Positions 1 through 11,544 of a stretch of 64,000 nucleotides of DNA are shown piece after piece. The notes below the pieces were generated by a model. It saw only the letters and a program-made list of their open reading frames with translations, was not told where the DNA came from and made no database searches. Each line of letters begins with the position of its first letter. The first letter of the stretch is position 1. Source of the DNA: Xestospongia muta. Lineage: Eukaryota > Porifera > Demospongiae > Haplosclerida > Petrosiidae. Where the stretch lies: positions 25,540,745 to 25,604,744 of the forward strand of contig OY848917.1 in assembly GCA_963693285.1 (NCBI GenBank), in the 5' to 3' direction. Both the position numbers and the translations under genes were made by a program.

Positions 1-1320
1 CACATGTACTGTCATACACAATACCCTCTAAAAGTACACACATAATGCCATGAGGTAGTTGCCAAACAGCTACTTTAAACAAAGGTATTTTTTCAAATTA
101 CTGCAATAGTTAATTTAATATAATAAATTTAAAACTAGTACATATTCTTTTGTATGAGAACAATGATAGACTTAAGAGACAACTGATAATCAAAGTCATC
201 AACAGACCACAATATATATGACATTAAAAATATTAATATATAACAAATATTTCACATACAATTAATAATAATATAATATTCCTTTTAATTGTGGTGCCAA
301 ATTAGTCAATAAGCCATAACATCAACACAGAGTTTATTTAACAAGGAAACCTTACTCCTAAAACTCCTAAACCATAAAGTGTAGGCAGATAATACACTGA
401 AAGGGATTCAATGTAGACACAAGTATATGCCATATACACAGCAGACAAACTTATGTAACCAAGGGACAGGAGGTGTTGAAGTATAAATATCAATTAAGCG
501 ACTGTATTTAATTATGCTTAAGCTAAATACTTAACATTCATAAACTGGTAATGAGTAGCTTGGTTTAAAAACGTCAAGCTGCTTGTGTGTAGTAGTAAGT
601 CTACTTCACTCTCTCACCCCATACTCCCCATTTGCCTTATGCCATTAATGCTTTTACAGATTCACCACAATGGTTACATCATATATAATGTTAAATGATT
701 TGGGGTGCATTTAGTGTAGGTGTCTTTGGTTTCCTTTGAGCAAGGGAAGTATTACTTCCTGTTGGTGCTCTCTATGATCCAAATTTGAAACTATCATTTT
801 CAGATGCTGCATTAGATATAATGTGATATAATGAGCATACTTGTGTCATTTGTGTACAAACAAATTCATCTTAGCATAAATTTTAAATTGCATTGTAGAT
901 GCATAGCTTTAGACTAAATTTTATAATTGGTTATATTATTTTGTTTGTGGTAGAATTTTTTAGTTTTGCTTCATTTGAAATAGTTTTATTTATGAAACTA
1001 TTTTTAGATATTGTCATTAATTTCATCAAGTTTAAGCAGTTTTATTTTAATTTAGTTTGTAGCAGCACAGCAACTCCTGCTATATAAACTCAGTATCCAT
1101 TATGTTACTAATTATTATTCATTATTAATTCTTGGCATCACATGATATAATAAAAATATAAGTTCTCAGTCTGTCAAGAGAGAATGATGCGTGTCTTTGT
1201 AGTCAATTTGCATCTCTTCAGATCGTGCTGTAGCAGTAGTAGTTAGTCATGATATCTGCTACACTAGCATGGAACTAACTACATTGGTGACCTGGACTAT
1301 TTAAAGTTGAAACTATTTTA
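1..1320. other. AT-rich non-coding stretch, possible Gypsy LTR at its right end
   Basis: No convincing gene is seen. A 62-codon open frame at 899-1087 is hydrophobic and AT-driven, with no recognisable domain. The last 200 bases probably belong to the Gypsy element that follows: a TATA-like stretch near 1080 and a TTGGTGACCTGGAC segment near 1284, which resembles the primer-binding site of many Gypsy elements. LTR borders cannot be fixed because no matching 3' LTR was found. Confidence 0.5.
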
Positions 1321-1321
1321 G

Positions 1322-2343
1322 ATGCCCCTTAAAGACCCAAACCAAGTGGCTGCTGTCACACTCAAGATCCCTCATATCTGGCCTTCTGATCCCCAAATCT
1401 GGTTCACCCAGTTGGAGGCACAATTTAGCACTAAAGGCATCACTACTCAGGAAACTAAATTCGAACATATCATCACCTCACTTGCACCGGAAGTCTCACA
1501 GAAGTTCAAGACCTCATCCTATGTCCACCAATTGACTCGCCCTATGATGTCCTAGAAAAGCAATTCATACAACGTACCACTGCTTCCGATCAACGGCAAC
1601 TCCAATAGTGTGCTAAAAAGCTTGAAGATCCATGTTAATACAGTAACTTAGACTTATGCAACAGCTACTTGGTGAAAAAGCCAGTGGTACTGATGCCTTA
1701 TTCTTACATGAGTTCTGTTCACAACAATTATCTTCTAATGTACTTATGGTACTTGCCTCCACTAACACCACCAGTTTAGACGAGCTTGCACAACTGGCCA
1801 ATCAAATTATGGAAGTAGCCACAACTTCAAATTCAAATGTTTCTGCTTTAAGCGAAGTGGACCAATTATGGGCAGAAATAGCAGACGTCAAGAAACTAGT
1901 ACAGTCATTGCTTATCCCCAAAGCACGACATCAACACTGACCCAGTCCTTCACCATTTATATCAAACAAAGAGTCATGCTGGTATCATCAACGTTTTGGA
2001 AGTTCAGCAAGTAAATGTCAACCATCTTGCAACATATCAGGAAACACATAGGACAGCAACTAGTAGCAACAAGTGTGACTGGCCAATCTCAAAGCCACTT
2101 ATACTATATTAGAGATTGTAACAGTGGATTACACTTGCTGTAGTGTAGTACTACCTACAAATACTGAATGCAAACACCATCAAGATGGATTTACATTACA
2201 AGCAGTTAATCACACTCCAATCAAGATTTATGGTACTTGGCTAATCACACTCAATCTCAGCCTCCGTCAAACATTTTCATGGCCCTTCATTATAGCAGAT
2301 GTCCATAAGCCAATTATTGGTGCTGACTTTCTCAGACACTTCA
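1322..2343 (+). mobile_element. Ty3/Gypsy retrotransposon, gag and protease part, decayed (left half)
   Basis: The left half of a Ty3/Gypsy element. A Gypsy-type gag start is readable at 1322-1555 (motifs KIPHIWPSDPQIWF and QLEAQF). It resumes in another frame at 1656-1940 with MQQLLGEKA and a LAQLANQIMEV helix. A protease-like segment at 2124-2338 contains the ADVHKPIIGADFL block that lies near the end of Gypsy proteases. Several stops and frame changes separate the blocks, so it is not functional. The protease block stops abruptly at 2343, where the Copia LTR begins, and coding resumes directly after the Copia 3' LTR at 6591. This shows the Copia element inserted into an existing Gypsy copy. 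Confidence 0.8.
2339..2343. repeat. Target-site duplication of the Copia element (CTTCA)
   Basis: CTTCA lies immediately before the 5' LTR and again at 6586-6590, immediately after the 3' LTR. Five bases is the usual duplication length for LTR retrotransposons, so both element ends are original. Confidence 0.85.
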
Positions 2344-2500
2344 TGTTGAAGAGGTGGTAATTTACAGTTGCTGAACAGTATTATTATTAGTTGTCATGCG
2401 TCATGTAACTTTTGGTTATAATTTGTGATGTCAGCTGAATATATATATTCATTGATTTTTTGTATTTTTTGTTGTTGTTGGGATCTTACCTCTGCTAAAA
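2344..2500 (+). repeat. Copia 5' LTR
   Basis: This 157-base LTR starts with TGTTGAAGAG and matches 6431-6585 along its length with scattered substitutions and small indels. Its last bases read AA where the 3' LTR reads CA, so the canonical TG...CA end has mutated on this side. The differences between the two LTRs show that the insertion is not very recent. Confidence 0.85.
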
Positions 2501-2589
2501 AAATATGAGCCCAAAACGCCGAGCTGACTAGAGCTACTGAGAACTGTCTACTGAGAGTCCTGGAAATACAGTCTACCAGAAAACAGCAG

Positions 2590-3400
2590 ATGGATGAAGC
2601 AGCAATTGCAGAGACAAAGTGGTCGATTAACAAGTTAGACGGATCTAACTGGTCTGTCTGGAATTTTCAAATGAAATACTTGCTGCTAGCTAAGAGACTG
2701 TGAGGATTAGTAGATGGGACTGAAGATTTCAAAGATGGTGTGGCAGCTCAGCAACAGGCCGACTTCAAGAGGAGACAACAGAAGACCTCTGAAATCGTTC
2801 TATCGATCATCACTTCTCAACTCTACTTGATTACCTCCTTTGAGACTCCCAAGCCTGCATGGGATGCACTGTGCAATCATTATGAGAGAGATTCACTACC
2901 AAATAAGTTGCTATTGAAAAAGAAATACTTCAGAATGGAAACGAAGGAGGTGATTCTATCAGCGCGCATTTGAAACGTATGAAGAAGCTAACTGATAAGC
3001 TTACTGCAATTGGAGCAGCAATAGCAGAGAAAGACCAGGTAGTAACACTCCTGGGGAGCTTACCAGCTAGTTATTTGATGCTAGTGACAGTGCTGGAAGC
3101 ACAAGATGATCTTACATTAAGCCATTTTCAGCAGTCATTGATACATGAGGAGAGAAAGCTGAACAAAGAGTATCAGGCGTCAAATGACAGGAGCGCTGGT
3201 GACAACTCCTCAGCAATGTTCAGTGGTGAGCATGAAGGGGATCAGAAGAAGAGAATAAATGGTCAACAACAATGTCAAAACTGGAAGCTGAAATGCTACA
3301 ACTGTGGTCAAACAGGACACTTTCGTTGAGACTGCCACAAGAAACGCGAACGTGGCAGCAAAATGAAACACAATGCCAAACCCACATAAAAAATATTGTC
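2590..3400 (+). pseudogene. Copia gag remnant with CCHC zinc knuckle
   Basis: The Copia capsid/nucleocapsid region. The frame opens at ATG 2590, hits TGA at 2701, continues to about 2973, then is readable in another frame from 2970 to a TGA at 3328. KLDGSNWSVWNFQMKYLL near 2630 is the usual start of Copia gag, and CYNCGQTGHF followed by a Cys is the nucleic-acid-binding CCHC knuckle. The order and spacing match active Copia gags, but the three breaks make this a relic. Confidence 0.8.
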
Positions 3401-3677
3401 TGATACTGACTCCAAAGGTGGAGTGTTCATGGCTTCACCAGATTTATCTATGTCTGACAAATGGTTGATTGACTCTGGTGTCACTAGCCATATCACTCAT
3501 TCAAAGAATTACTGTTCAATTATTGTAAGTTTGAGAAACCAGAGAAAGTGAGCCACCTGAGGTTGAAGTTGAGCAAGCAGAAAAGTTGTGTAATGAGAAA
3601 TGTACTGTATGTTCCCAAGCATGCATGCAATTTGTTCTCCATGAGAGCGGCTGGTTCCAAGGGTAATGTTGTGATGT

Positions 3678-6354
3678 TTGATAAAAAGAAATGCTGAAAA
3701 AAAAGGGAGGCTGGTTGGTATGGGCTCCCTGATAAATAAGCTGTATCAACTAGACTGTGAGCCTGCTATACAAGAACATGCCTCGTTAGTATCACAGAAG
3801 GGAAACAAAATTGACTTATGGCATAAAAGACTTGGGCATTTGGGAGAGCAGCAAATGAAAGAGATAGTGATGAAACAATTTATGAAAGGAGTGAGCATCC
3901 CTAAAACTGAAGAACTGTCATTTTATGAGTCATGTACAGAAGGCAAGATGCATAGAAAGTCATTTGAGTCAGTGGGAGAAGTTCATTCCACAAGAAAGCT
4001 GCAGTGTGTGCACAGCAATGTCTGTGGACCAATGCCAATCGAGTCAACAGAAGGAAAGAAGTACTTTGTGTCTTTTATTGATGATTACTCTAGATGTTGT
4101 TGAGTTTACTTCATGCGACATAAGTCTGAGGTGCTAGACAAATTTAAAGAGTTTGAGGCACTAGTCACTAATTATAGTGGGTTAAATATTGGCATCCTGT
4201 GTACATATAATGGTGATGAATGTGTCTTGAAGGAGTTCGAAAAGTATTTGAAGTCTAAATGTATACGTCACAAATTCACTGTCACTTATTTCCATGCGCA
4301 AAATGGAGAGGCAGAAAGAATGAGCTGTATTCTGATGGAGTCTGCCAGAACCATGATTGGTTGTGTTGGACTGCCTGATAGTTATTGGGGTGAGGCTGTT
4401 TACATAAAGAATAGAGCATTCAAGGAAAAAGTGTCACCCTATGAGAAATGTTATGGTAGGAGACCTGACCTCATTCATTTGAAGGTATTTGGTTGTGTGG
4501 CTTATGCCCACATTCCAGACTGTCAAATAAGCAAGCTAGACAAAAAGGCATAAAAACTTAGATTCATAGGTTACAGCTTCAAGTCCAAGGGCTATAGGCT
4601 GCTTAATGAAAAAACCACAAGAGTTGTGATAAGCAGGGATGTCATCTTTATTGTGGATGATTTCTGCATGAAGAGCACTGAAAATGATAAGAGAGATCCT
4701 ATAGAGACTGATATTCATGTAGACCCTGCTGAAGTAGAAGACGAGAATACTCAACCTGAAGATACTGGACTGGAAAAGAGACATCTGTGTCCTGACCAAC
4801 AAAGACAAGTACCAGTTTGGTATGATATAAATGAGTTTGTTGATGCAGCAATAACTGAGCCTGAGGTTGTAGAACCAGAGAGTATAGAAAAGGCACTCGA
4901 AAGTAAAGAATGGAGTGCAGCAGCAAATGCTGAGTATGAATCATTAATGGAGAATAATACATGGGAACTGGTCAACCTGCCTAATGATTGGAAACCGATT
5001 GACTGTAAATGAATTTTTAAGGTAAAGAGAGGAAGTGATGGCAGTGTTAAACATTACAAAGCACGTCTGGTGGCCATGGGATATGCCCAGAAATATGGAG
5101 TTGATTATGATGAAACCTTTGCGCCAGTAGTTCATTATTCATGTATTTGAACACTGCTCGCATTCGTTATACAGTATGACATGATGATACATCAGATGGA
5201 TGTCATAACAACATTCCTGAATGGTACATTTGAAGAGTAGATTTATATGCAGCAATCTGTTGGCTATGTTCAGCTAGGAAAAGAGCACCTTGTCTGTAAG
5301 TTAAATAAATCCATTTATGGCTTAAAGCAATCCCCTGGGTGTTGGAATAAAACATTCAGGGACCATATGGGGTTCATCAAGTTTACTCAGAGCACAGCAG
5401 ATCCATGTGCTTTCATCAAACCAGGAGATATGAGAGAAGTAATAATAGTTGCGCTGTACGTTGATGACCTTATTACTATTACCAAAACTCCAGAGAAGAT
5501 GGCAGAGATCAAGAGTAACCTATCATCAAAATTTAAGATGAAAGATTTGGGAAAACTACATCACTGTCTTGGAATGACAATTGAGCATGATGAGAAGAGG
5601 AGGTGTTTATGATTACATCAGAAGCCTTACATACTGACTATCCTGGAAAAATTTGGACTAACCCAGGCCAATACAGTATCAATACCTGCTAACCTCAATG
5701 TAAAGCTAAGAAAGGATGATGAAACCAGCAAGTTAACTGATCCTACATACTATCAATCTATAGTTGGAAGTTTGTTATACACAACTATTGCAACATGGCC
5801 TGATATATCGCAAACAGTGGGAGCAACATCAAAGTATTGCTCGTACCCTAGTGAAGCACACTTAACAGCTGTGAAGAGGATTTTATGTTATCTAAAAGAA
5901 ACTGTTAATCTCGCTTTGAAGTATGAGAAGTCAGAAAATGCTACACTAGTTGGCTATTTTGATGCAGATTTGGCCGGTGATCCACAACTGGTAATATATT
6001 CATAACGTCTGGAGAAGCAGTGAACTGGTTTAATAAGAAGCAACCAATGGTAGCTCTATCAACTGCAGAGGCAGAGTATGTATCTTTAAGTGCTGACACA
6101 CAAGAAGCAGTCTGGCTAAGGAGGTTACTGAGTGATCTCAATACATGTCCTGAAAAGCCAACTGTGTTGAAAGAGGACAATCAGGGATCAATTGCAATTG
6201 CTAAAAATCCTATATCACACTCTTGTACCAAGTATATTGATATTAGATACCACTACATGCCTGAAGCAACTCAGAATCATTCTATTGATTTGGAGTATTA
6301 TCCTACCGAATTGATGGTTGCAGATCTACTCACAAAACCACTACCTCAAGAATG
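3678..6354 (+). pseudogene. Copia pol remnant: integrase, reverse transcriptase, RNase H
   Basis: Polymerase region of the nested Copia element. Visible blocks: HKRLGHLGEQQ (zinc-binding part of integrase), FIDDYSR, a catalytic-core tail with NGEAER, TYPE-specific RT start (KHYKARLVAMGYAQ near 5052), YGLKQSPGCW, YVDDLI, and the RNase H segment that ends in KYIDIRYHYMPEA. A first-Asp to Asn change in the integrase triad and stop codons near 4101, 5010, 5147, 5238 and 5610 show that it cannot encode a working enzyme. The gag-INT-RT-RH order identifies Copia and not Gypsy. Confidence 0.85.
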
Positions 6355-6430
6355 ATTTGAGACTCTGCGTAAAGGAATGGGACTGGAACCATTACCTGTC
6401 ATCTGTTCACCCTGATACATTAAGTGGGAG

Positions 6431-6585
6431 TGTTGAAGAGATGGTAATTTACAGTTGCTGAACAGTATATATTATTATTAGTTGTCATGTGTTATCTAAA
6501 TCTGTGGTTATAATGTCAGCTGTATGTATATATTCATTAATTTTTTGTACGTTTTGTTGTTGTTGATATCTTACCTCTGCTAACA
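6431..6585 (+). repeat. Copia 3' LTR
   Basis: A 155-base partner of the LTR at 2344-2500, beginning TGTTGAAGAG and ending CTAACA. It is preceded by the purine tract AAGTGGGAG and followed by the CTTCA duplication. Confidence 0.85.
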
Positions 6586-6590
6586 CTTCA

Positions 6591-7730
6591 ATCTGCTAGT
6601 AGATGTGCATCACAAAAGATTAGTAAATGCTGTCACACAACCCAAAGTTTAGGGTATTTCTTCTAAATACAAATCTATGAATTTAGTTTGGCAATTATTA
6701 AACCCAAGACTGAATTTGAAACTGTACTCTCTGAATTCCCTTCTATTACTCAGCCTAACACACTTGACCATCCCATTAAACATGATGTCACTCATCACAT
6801 CAAAAGCAATGGCCCACCAGTATACTCACAAGCACATCAACTTTCCCCTGAGAAACTTAAAATTGCTCATTAAGAGTTCAAACATATGTTACAACTGGGT
6901 ATCATCCAGCACTCATCAAACAACTCTTCCTCATCTCTTCATATGGTTCCTAAAAAACACCAGGGAATTGGAGACCTTGTAAAGATTACAGAGCCCTCAA
7001 TAATGTCACCATTCCTGACCATTATCCCATCCCGCACATTCATAATTTTTCTGCTACCTTACATGGATCTACTATATTTTCTAAAATAGATCTTGTCAAA
7101 GCATACTACCAAATACCAGTCCACCCAGACAATTCACCCAAAACCGCAATAACTACCCCCTTTTTAATATTTGAATTTACTTGTATGTCCTTTGGCCTCA
7201 GAAATGCAGCTTAAACATTTCAAAGCTTCATTGACCAGGTCCTTCAAGGACTTCACTTTACATATGTATATATTGATGATGCACTTATAGCTAGCTACTT
7301 TCATGAAGAATATCTACAACATCTTCGAACAGTATTTCATCTATTTCAACAACATGGTATCGTCATCAATCCTGCTAAATGTGAATTCAGGGTTGAACAA
7401 CAACAGTATCTCCTCAATCTACATTCACTACTTGAGGTGCTTGATTTGATTATATTCATATTAATAAAGTTGGACCATTACCTCCTTCCAATGATTATTA
7501 ATATAGACTCACTTGTATTGACAGGTTCACACACTGGAAAGAGGCCCTGCCTTTAGTAGATATCACAGCTGTAACTATCGCCAGAACATTCATGAGTGGA
7601 TGGATTTCACATTTTGGAACACCTTCCACTATCACAATTGACCGTGGTCGACAATTTGAGTTGATGCTCTGGAAATATCTCATGGAACTTTTGAGTTCTG
7701 CTTGTATATGTACTACAGCTTACTCTCTAT
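6591..7730 (+). mobile_element. Ty3/Gypsy retrotransposon, RT and integrase part, decayed (right half)
   Basis: Continuation of the Gypsy element cut by the Copia insertion. Readable blocks: a Gypsy pre-RT segment with NGPPVYSQAHQLSPEKL near 6810, the RT core ([15 protein letters not shown] near 7010, [17 protein letters not shown] near 7080, the YIDD box near 7270) and CEFRVEQQQYLL near 7380. After an internal deletion that removes RNase H, an integrase fragment appears near 7515-7690 (WISHFGTPSTITIDRG). Stops and frame changes occur throughout. The right end abuts the inverted Gypsy LTR near 7737. Confidence 0.8.
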
Positions 7731-7736
7731 TATAAC

Positions 7737-7936
7737 TGGTAGTAAGTAAGTAGCTATAGTTTGTCTAGACACTGAACTTAGCACTGAACAAGAACAAGAT
7801 GATATTTCAACAACAATGAACTTTACTCAACTAACTGACTTATATACATGTCTTACAAGAAATTACAAATTATAATTATATGAACATACAAACAAAATGT
7901 CACCAGGATTAATAATCTAAAAAGTAAGTTACAACA
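7737..7936 (-). repeat. Probable 3' LTR of the inverted Gypsy element
   Basis: On the minus strand a purine tract (AAAAGGGGAGG, complement of 7937-7947) precedes TGTTGTAACTT, the likely LTR start. On the + strand the block runs from a TG near 7737 to ACAACA at 7936. The 5' LTR is missing, so the outer border is an estimate. Confidence 0.45.
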
Positions 7937-10325
7937 TTCCTCCCCTTTTAGATTGAAAAGTAAGGTCCATAACAGTTGACAGCTTTTCTGTTTCAATTAG
8001 AACACTGAAGAAAAGTGGTGGTGGATGATGTGACCTCCAACTGACCATGAGCTTGTTCTAGACTTGAAGTTGCTTCAGTAATTGATGTAGTGCACAAAAC
8101 AGGCCAATCATTATAATCATCAAAATTATTTAGCTCTTGACCGTTGCTGCCAAGGGAGTGACAATATCTAAGTTGATCAACATAATGGCGTTGAGTGGAG
8201 CCAGAAGAAGTTTGTACTTGATATGACACAGCACCCGAAATACGTGTTACAGTGACGGGAATCCACTTGTTAGAGCCCATGAAATTTATTGCATATAACC
8301 AATCCTATACTGCAAATTTTCAACACCGTTTAGTAACTGTTGCCAACTAGTCTTGTTTCTCAAAAACTTTACGAGACACATCTGGATGGTGTAGGTCCAA
8401 ATGAGTACAATGTCTCTGACTCATTAGCAATTCAGCAGGTGATGGAACAGTGGTACTATGAGGAGTAATTCTATCTAAATAAAAACCATTGAATTTTTTT
8501 TTGAACACTTGAAATTCATTCTTGAACATCACCTTCCAATTTCCTAATTCCATTCTTTAAAGTCTTTACAGCACGCTCAGCTAAACCTTTTGAGCTCGGG
8601 TGGTACAAAGAAGTCAATATGTCTTTTAATTCCATTTCTTTCCACGAAGAGTGAAAATTCCTGACTAATGAACCCAGATCCATTATCCAATAATATTTGT
8701 TCTGGGATTCCATGAGTTGCAAATATAATTCTAAGCTTTTAAATGGTAGCTTTGACGTAGAGGGAACAACGTGGACCTCCATCCACTTAGAATGAGCATC
8801 AAGTAGTAAGATATATAATTTTCTAAAAATGATTAATATCTACTCTTACCCATGGTCTACTAAGAAATTCCCACGGGTGCAGAGGAGCTTTACTTGGCAT
8901 TGAACAATGCAGTTGACTAATCTTGCACTGTCGGAGCTTTCATTTCAATATCATAGTCTAAACCAGGCTCCACACATATGAATGAGCTAAACTTTTCATC
9001 CTGTTCACTCCTGGGTGCGTCTTATGCAATTATTTGATAATGTTTCTTCTCCCTTCTAAATGAATAACCTCAATCCCCAAAGTATACAACCATCTATGAC
9101 ACTTAATTCAGTGTGATGTTGAAAATAAGAACGACTATCAGGCCCAGGGTCACTTATATATAGTCCACCCTATTTGAACAAGGCGACAAACTCTCATTAG
9201 TACAGGGTCTTTTTCTGTCCATGATTTAATCTGTGAAGCAGAGACACCATTGTGAGAGAGGTGATCTAGGGCCATGTTTATGTCTCTTCAGATACTGGAA
9301 GTTGACTTAAGGCATCAGCATTTGGCATTTTAGTACCAGGTCTATGTTGAATATGGTGTACTGATATGCTGACAATGTTAAAGCCCATTGTTGTATCATG
9401 AAGAATGCCATGTCTGGAATCTGACGAGACTTGTTGAGATGTTTCAATGGCTGATGGTCAGAATACAATGTGAATGGGTTGCCAAATAAGTGTTAATGTA
9501 ACCACTGCACTGCAAAAACAATTGCTAATGCTTCCTTCTCCAGCTGAGAATATTTTTTCTGCAGGAGACAAAGTTTGAGAGATAAAAGCAATAGGCTTCT
9601 CACTGTGGGCAAGAACAGGTCCTAAGCCATAGGAAGAAGCATCACATGAGAGAAGTAATGATTTCACACTATCGAAATGAATAAGTAATAGTAAACTGTG
9701 CAATAAACTGTGCAACAGGGCTAAGATTGTTAACACATTCAAACTTGTTGAAATAATTTAGAAGCCCTAAAAAGACTTTAATTCAGTAATATTAGTGGGC
9801 TCTGGGGCCTCTTTAATGACTTTCACCTCACTGCTTGAGGGTGGAAGGCCCTTAGCATTAAGGACATGACCAAGGTATTCCACTGATGTTGTCATAAAGA
9901 CACATTTTGACTTCTTCAGAGACAATCCAACATATTTTAATTGCTCTAACACTTGGCCTAAGTTATGTAAATGATCCTTTTCATCCACACCTGCAACCAA
10001 ATATCATCAATAAAAACACATCCCTTTGAAGTCCTTGCAGAACACTTTCCATGGTACGTTGAAACAATGCTGGTGCAGTGGAAATGTCAGAAGGTAATCT
10101 CTGATACTGAAACAATCCCTTGTGTGTGTTGATTGTTGTAAATTTTTTTGAGTCATCAGGTAATATCTGCTGGTATACATGACTTAAATCGAGTTTTGTG
10201 AAGATAATTCCACCTAAAAGAGCAGCAAAAAGGTCATCAACATGAGGTAATGGATAAGAGTCTGTTTAAGAGCCTGGTTATTAGTCACCTTATAGTCACC
10301 ACAAATAAAAATGTTACTTTGTAGC
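7937..10325 (-). mobile_element. Inverted Ty3/Gypsy retrotransposon, 5'-truncated and decayed
   Basis: Read on the minus strand, blocks appear in Gypsy order from high to low coordinates. RT at about 10320-9990 has YPLPHVDDLFAALLGG and FTKLDLSHVYQQI. The RT connection at 10000-9767 has SVEYLGHVLNAKGLPPS, and RNase H at about 9690-9530 has LLSCDASSYGLGPVLAH. Integrase at 8782-8516 has TSLYHPSSKGLAERAVKTLK, and its C-terminal part at 8553-7993 has RITPHSTTVPSPAELL and a Val/Tyr-rich end. Frames change between the blocks and the element starts mid-RT, so gag and the first half of RT are lost. It differs in sequence from the + strand Gypsy copy. Confidence 0.8.
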
Positions 10326-11105
10326 TATTCTATCTCTTTCTCAACTTTCTCTTCAAGTAAACACATACTTCATGTAATGACTATTGTTATTAATTGTTAA
10401 AAACTGTCTACAAAACAAAACTCAAATATATGATAAATCACTTAAAAGATATCATAACATTATTATTGATTATTATGTAAATTATAGGTATTCAGTATAG
10501 TAGTTTTCGTTCTTAAGATCAGACGTGTGCCTCTCTAAAATTGCCCTCCTCCAATTTTGGTTGTGACTGCACATCAGTTTGGTCTAATAGAAATAAATAA
10601 ATTCATACAATTGTACCATTTGATTCACAACATATATTCATTTGTTTTCTAATACAAAATTGGCATAATGCATAGTTAAAATTTGCAAACTACTCAGAGA
10701 ATTATATCTAAAATGACATTTGCTAACCATTTCATGTACATGTGCACAAAGTAGCTACTATTTTTATTAAGCATATCATATGTTTAGGTTTTAGGAAATA
10801 GAGATATGTTCAATAATAGACATATTATAGATGAACTAGCTGAATAATAGTTTGACAGTTCGTAAAACCAATAACGATTATAGTTTTGAGTAAAGTTAAC
10901 AATTATAACAAAATGGTGAAACTATCAAATGTAACTGCCTTTATTATAACTCCTTTACAGAATAAATACTACTGTTTCAAGTATAATTTTTTGTATTGTA
11001 ATTTATGTACACATTTTGACTTCTACCACATACAAAGTCAAGAAAAGAGAAACACCATTGTATAAATAAACAAAATGTTACTTAGTAAACATATCAACCA
11101 GTCAC
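10326..11105. other. AT-rich intergenic DNA holding the likely 3' UTR of gene A
   Basis: No gene is seen. On the minus strand an AATAAA signal (complement of 10940-10945) lies about 160 bases past the proposed stop of gene A and is the best polyadenylation candidate. The rest is low-complexity AT sequence. Confidence 0.5.
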
Positions 11106-11544
11106 TTAAAATTTTTCTAAGTAAAGTAAACATAATAACAAATTAAGTAAACATATCAACTTGTATTACCTTGTAGATAAGAAGCATGTTGTTCATAGTA
11201 TATATTTTCAATGCTAAAGCCATCATCATTGTTTCCACTATTTCTAGCAAATATATGTTTCCCTTTCTTGGTGGATTGTTTACTAAAAATAGAAATTAAG
11301 ATAAATTGTAATGCTAGCCATTATGCTTGTTGTTGACAATCTTACTAAATTATCAAGACTAATGTAAAGATTAAGATGGCAATGATAAGAAAACCAAAGA
11401 ATGAACCAACAGCTATTCCAGTAATAGTGGATTTTGAAAGTCCTTCTTCAAATGATGTGGGTGTTGACAATGAGGTTGAAAAAGAAATGCTTGTTGTACT
11501 ATGTATGTTTATTGAGCTTGATAATGTAGACAAAGCTGCTATAT
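11106..11544 (-). CDS. Gene A stalk, transmembrane helix and cytoplasmic tail
   Basis: Exons 11346-11544, 11170-11282 and, less surely, 11106-11116. The first gives a short Ser/Thr stalk, then [20 protein letters not shown], a clear type I membrane helix. The second starts [12 protein letters not shown], the positive stop-transfer side, and continues [19 protein letters not shown]. The tyrosines in this tail could be signalling or sorting sites (inference). The last exon would add only three residues (EKF) before TAA, after a TTTACTTAG acceptor; it fits the phase but is too short to be certain. Confidence 0.78.

Larger units (their letters stand above)
2344..6585 (+). mobile_element. Ty1/Copia LTR retrotransposon, complete in structure but mutated
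   Basis: About 4.24 kb with both LTRs, a purine tract (AAGTGGGAG, 6422-6430) abutting the 3' LTR, and a 5-base target duplication. The gag-pol order is typical of Copia: gag from an ATG at 2590 with a UBN2-like region, a CCHC knuckle (CYNCGQTGHF) near 3295-3330, pre-integrase LWHKRLGHL near 3815, integrase 3990-4550, reverse transcriptase from about 5000 with YVDDL near 5460, and RNase H with TAEAEYVSLSADTQEAVW near 6063. It is dead: in-frame stops at 2701, 3328 and 4101, a frame change near 2945, and further breaks in RT. The first integrase catalytic Asp appears as Asn (HSNVCGP). It is inserted into the Gypsy protease region. Confidence 0.9.

Noticed and set aside
899..1087. 62-codon hydrophobic frame
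   Set aside because: Phe/Ile/Leu bias expected from AT-rich DNA; no other support.
11161..11345. Stop directly after the transmembrane helix of gene A
   Set aside because: The stop is created only by reading into the donor GTAAG; splicing gives a positively charged tail in the right phase.
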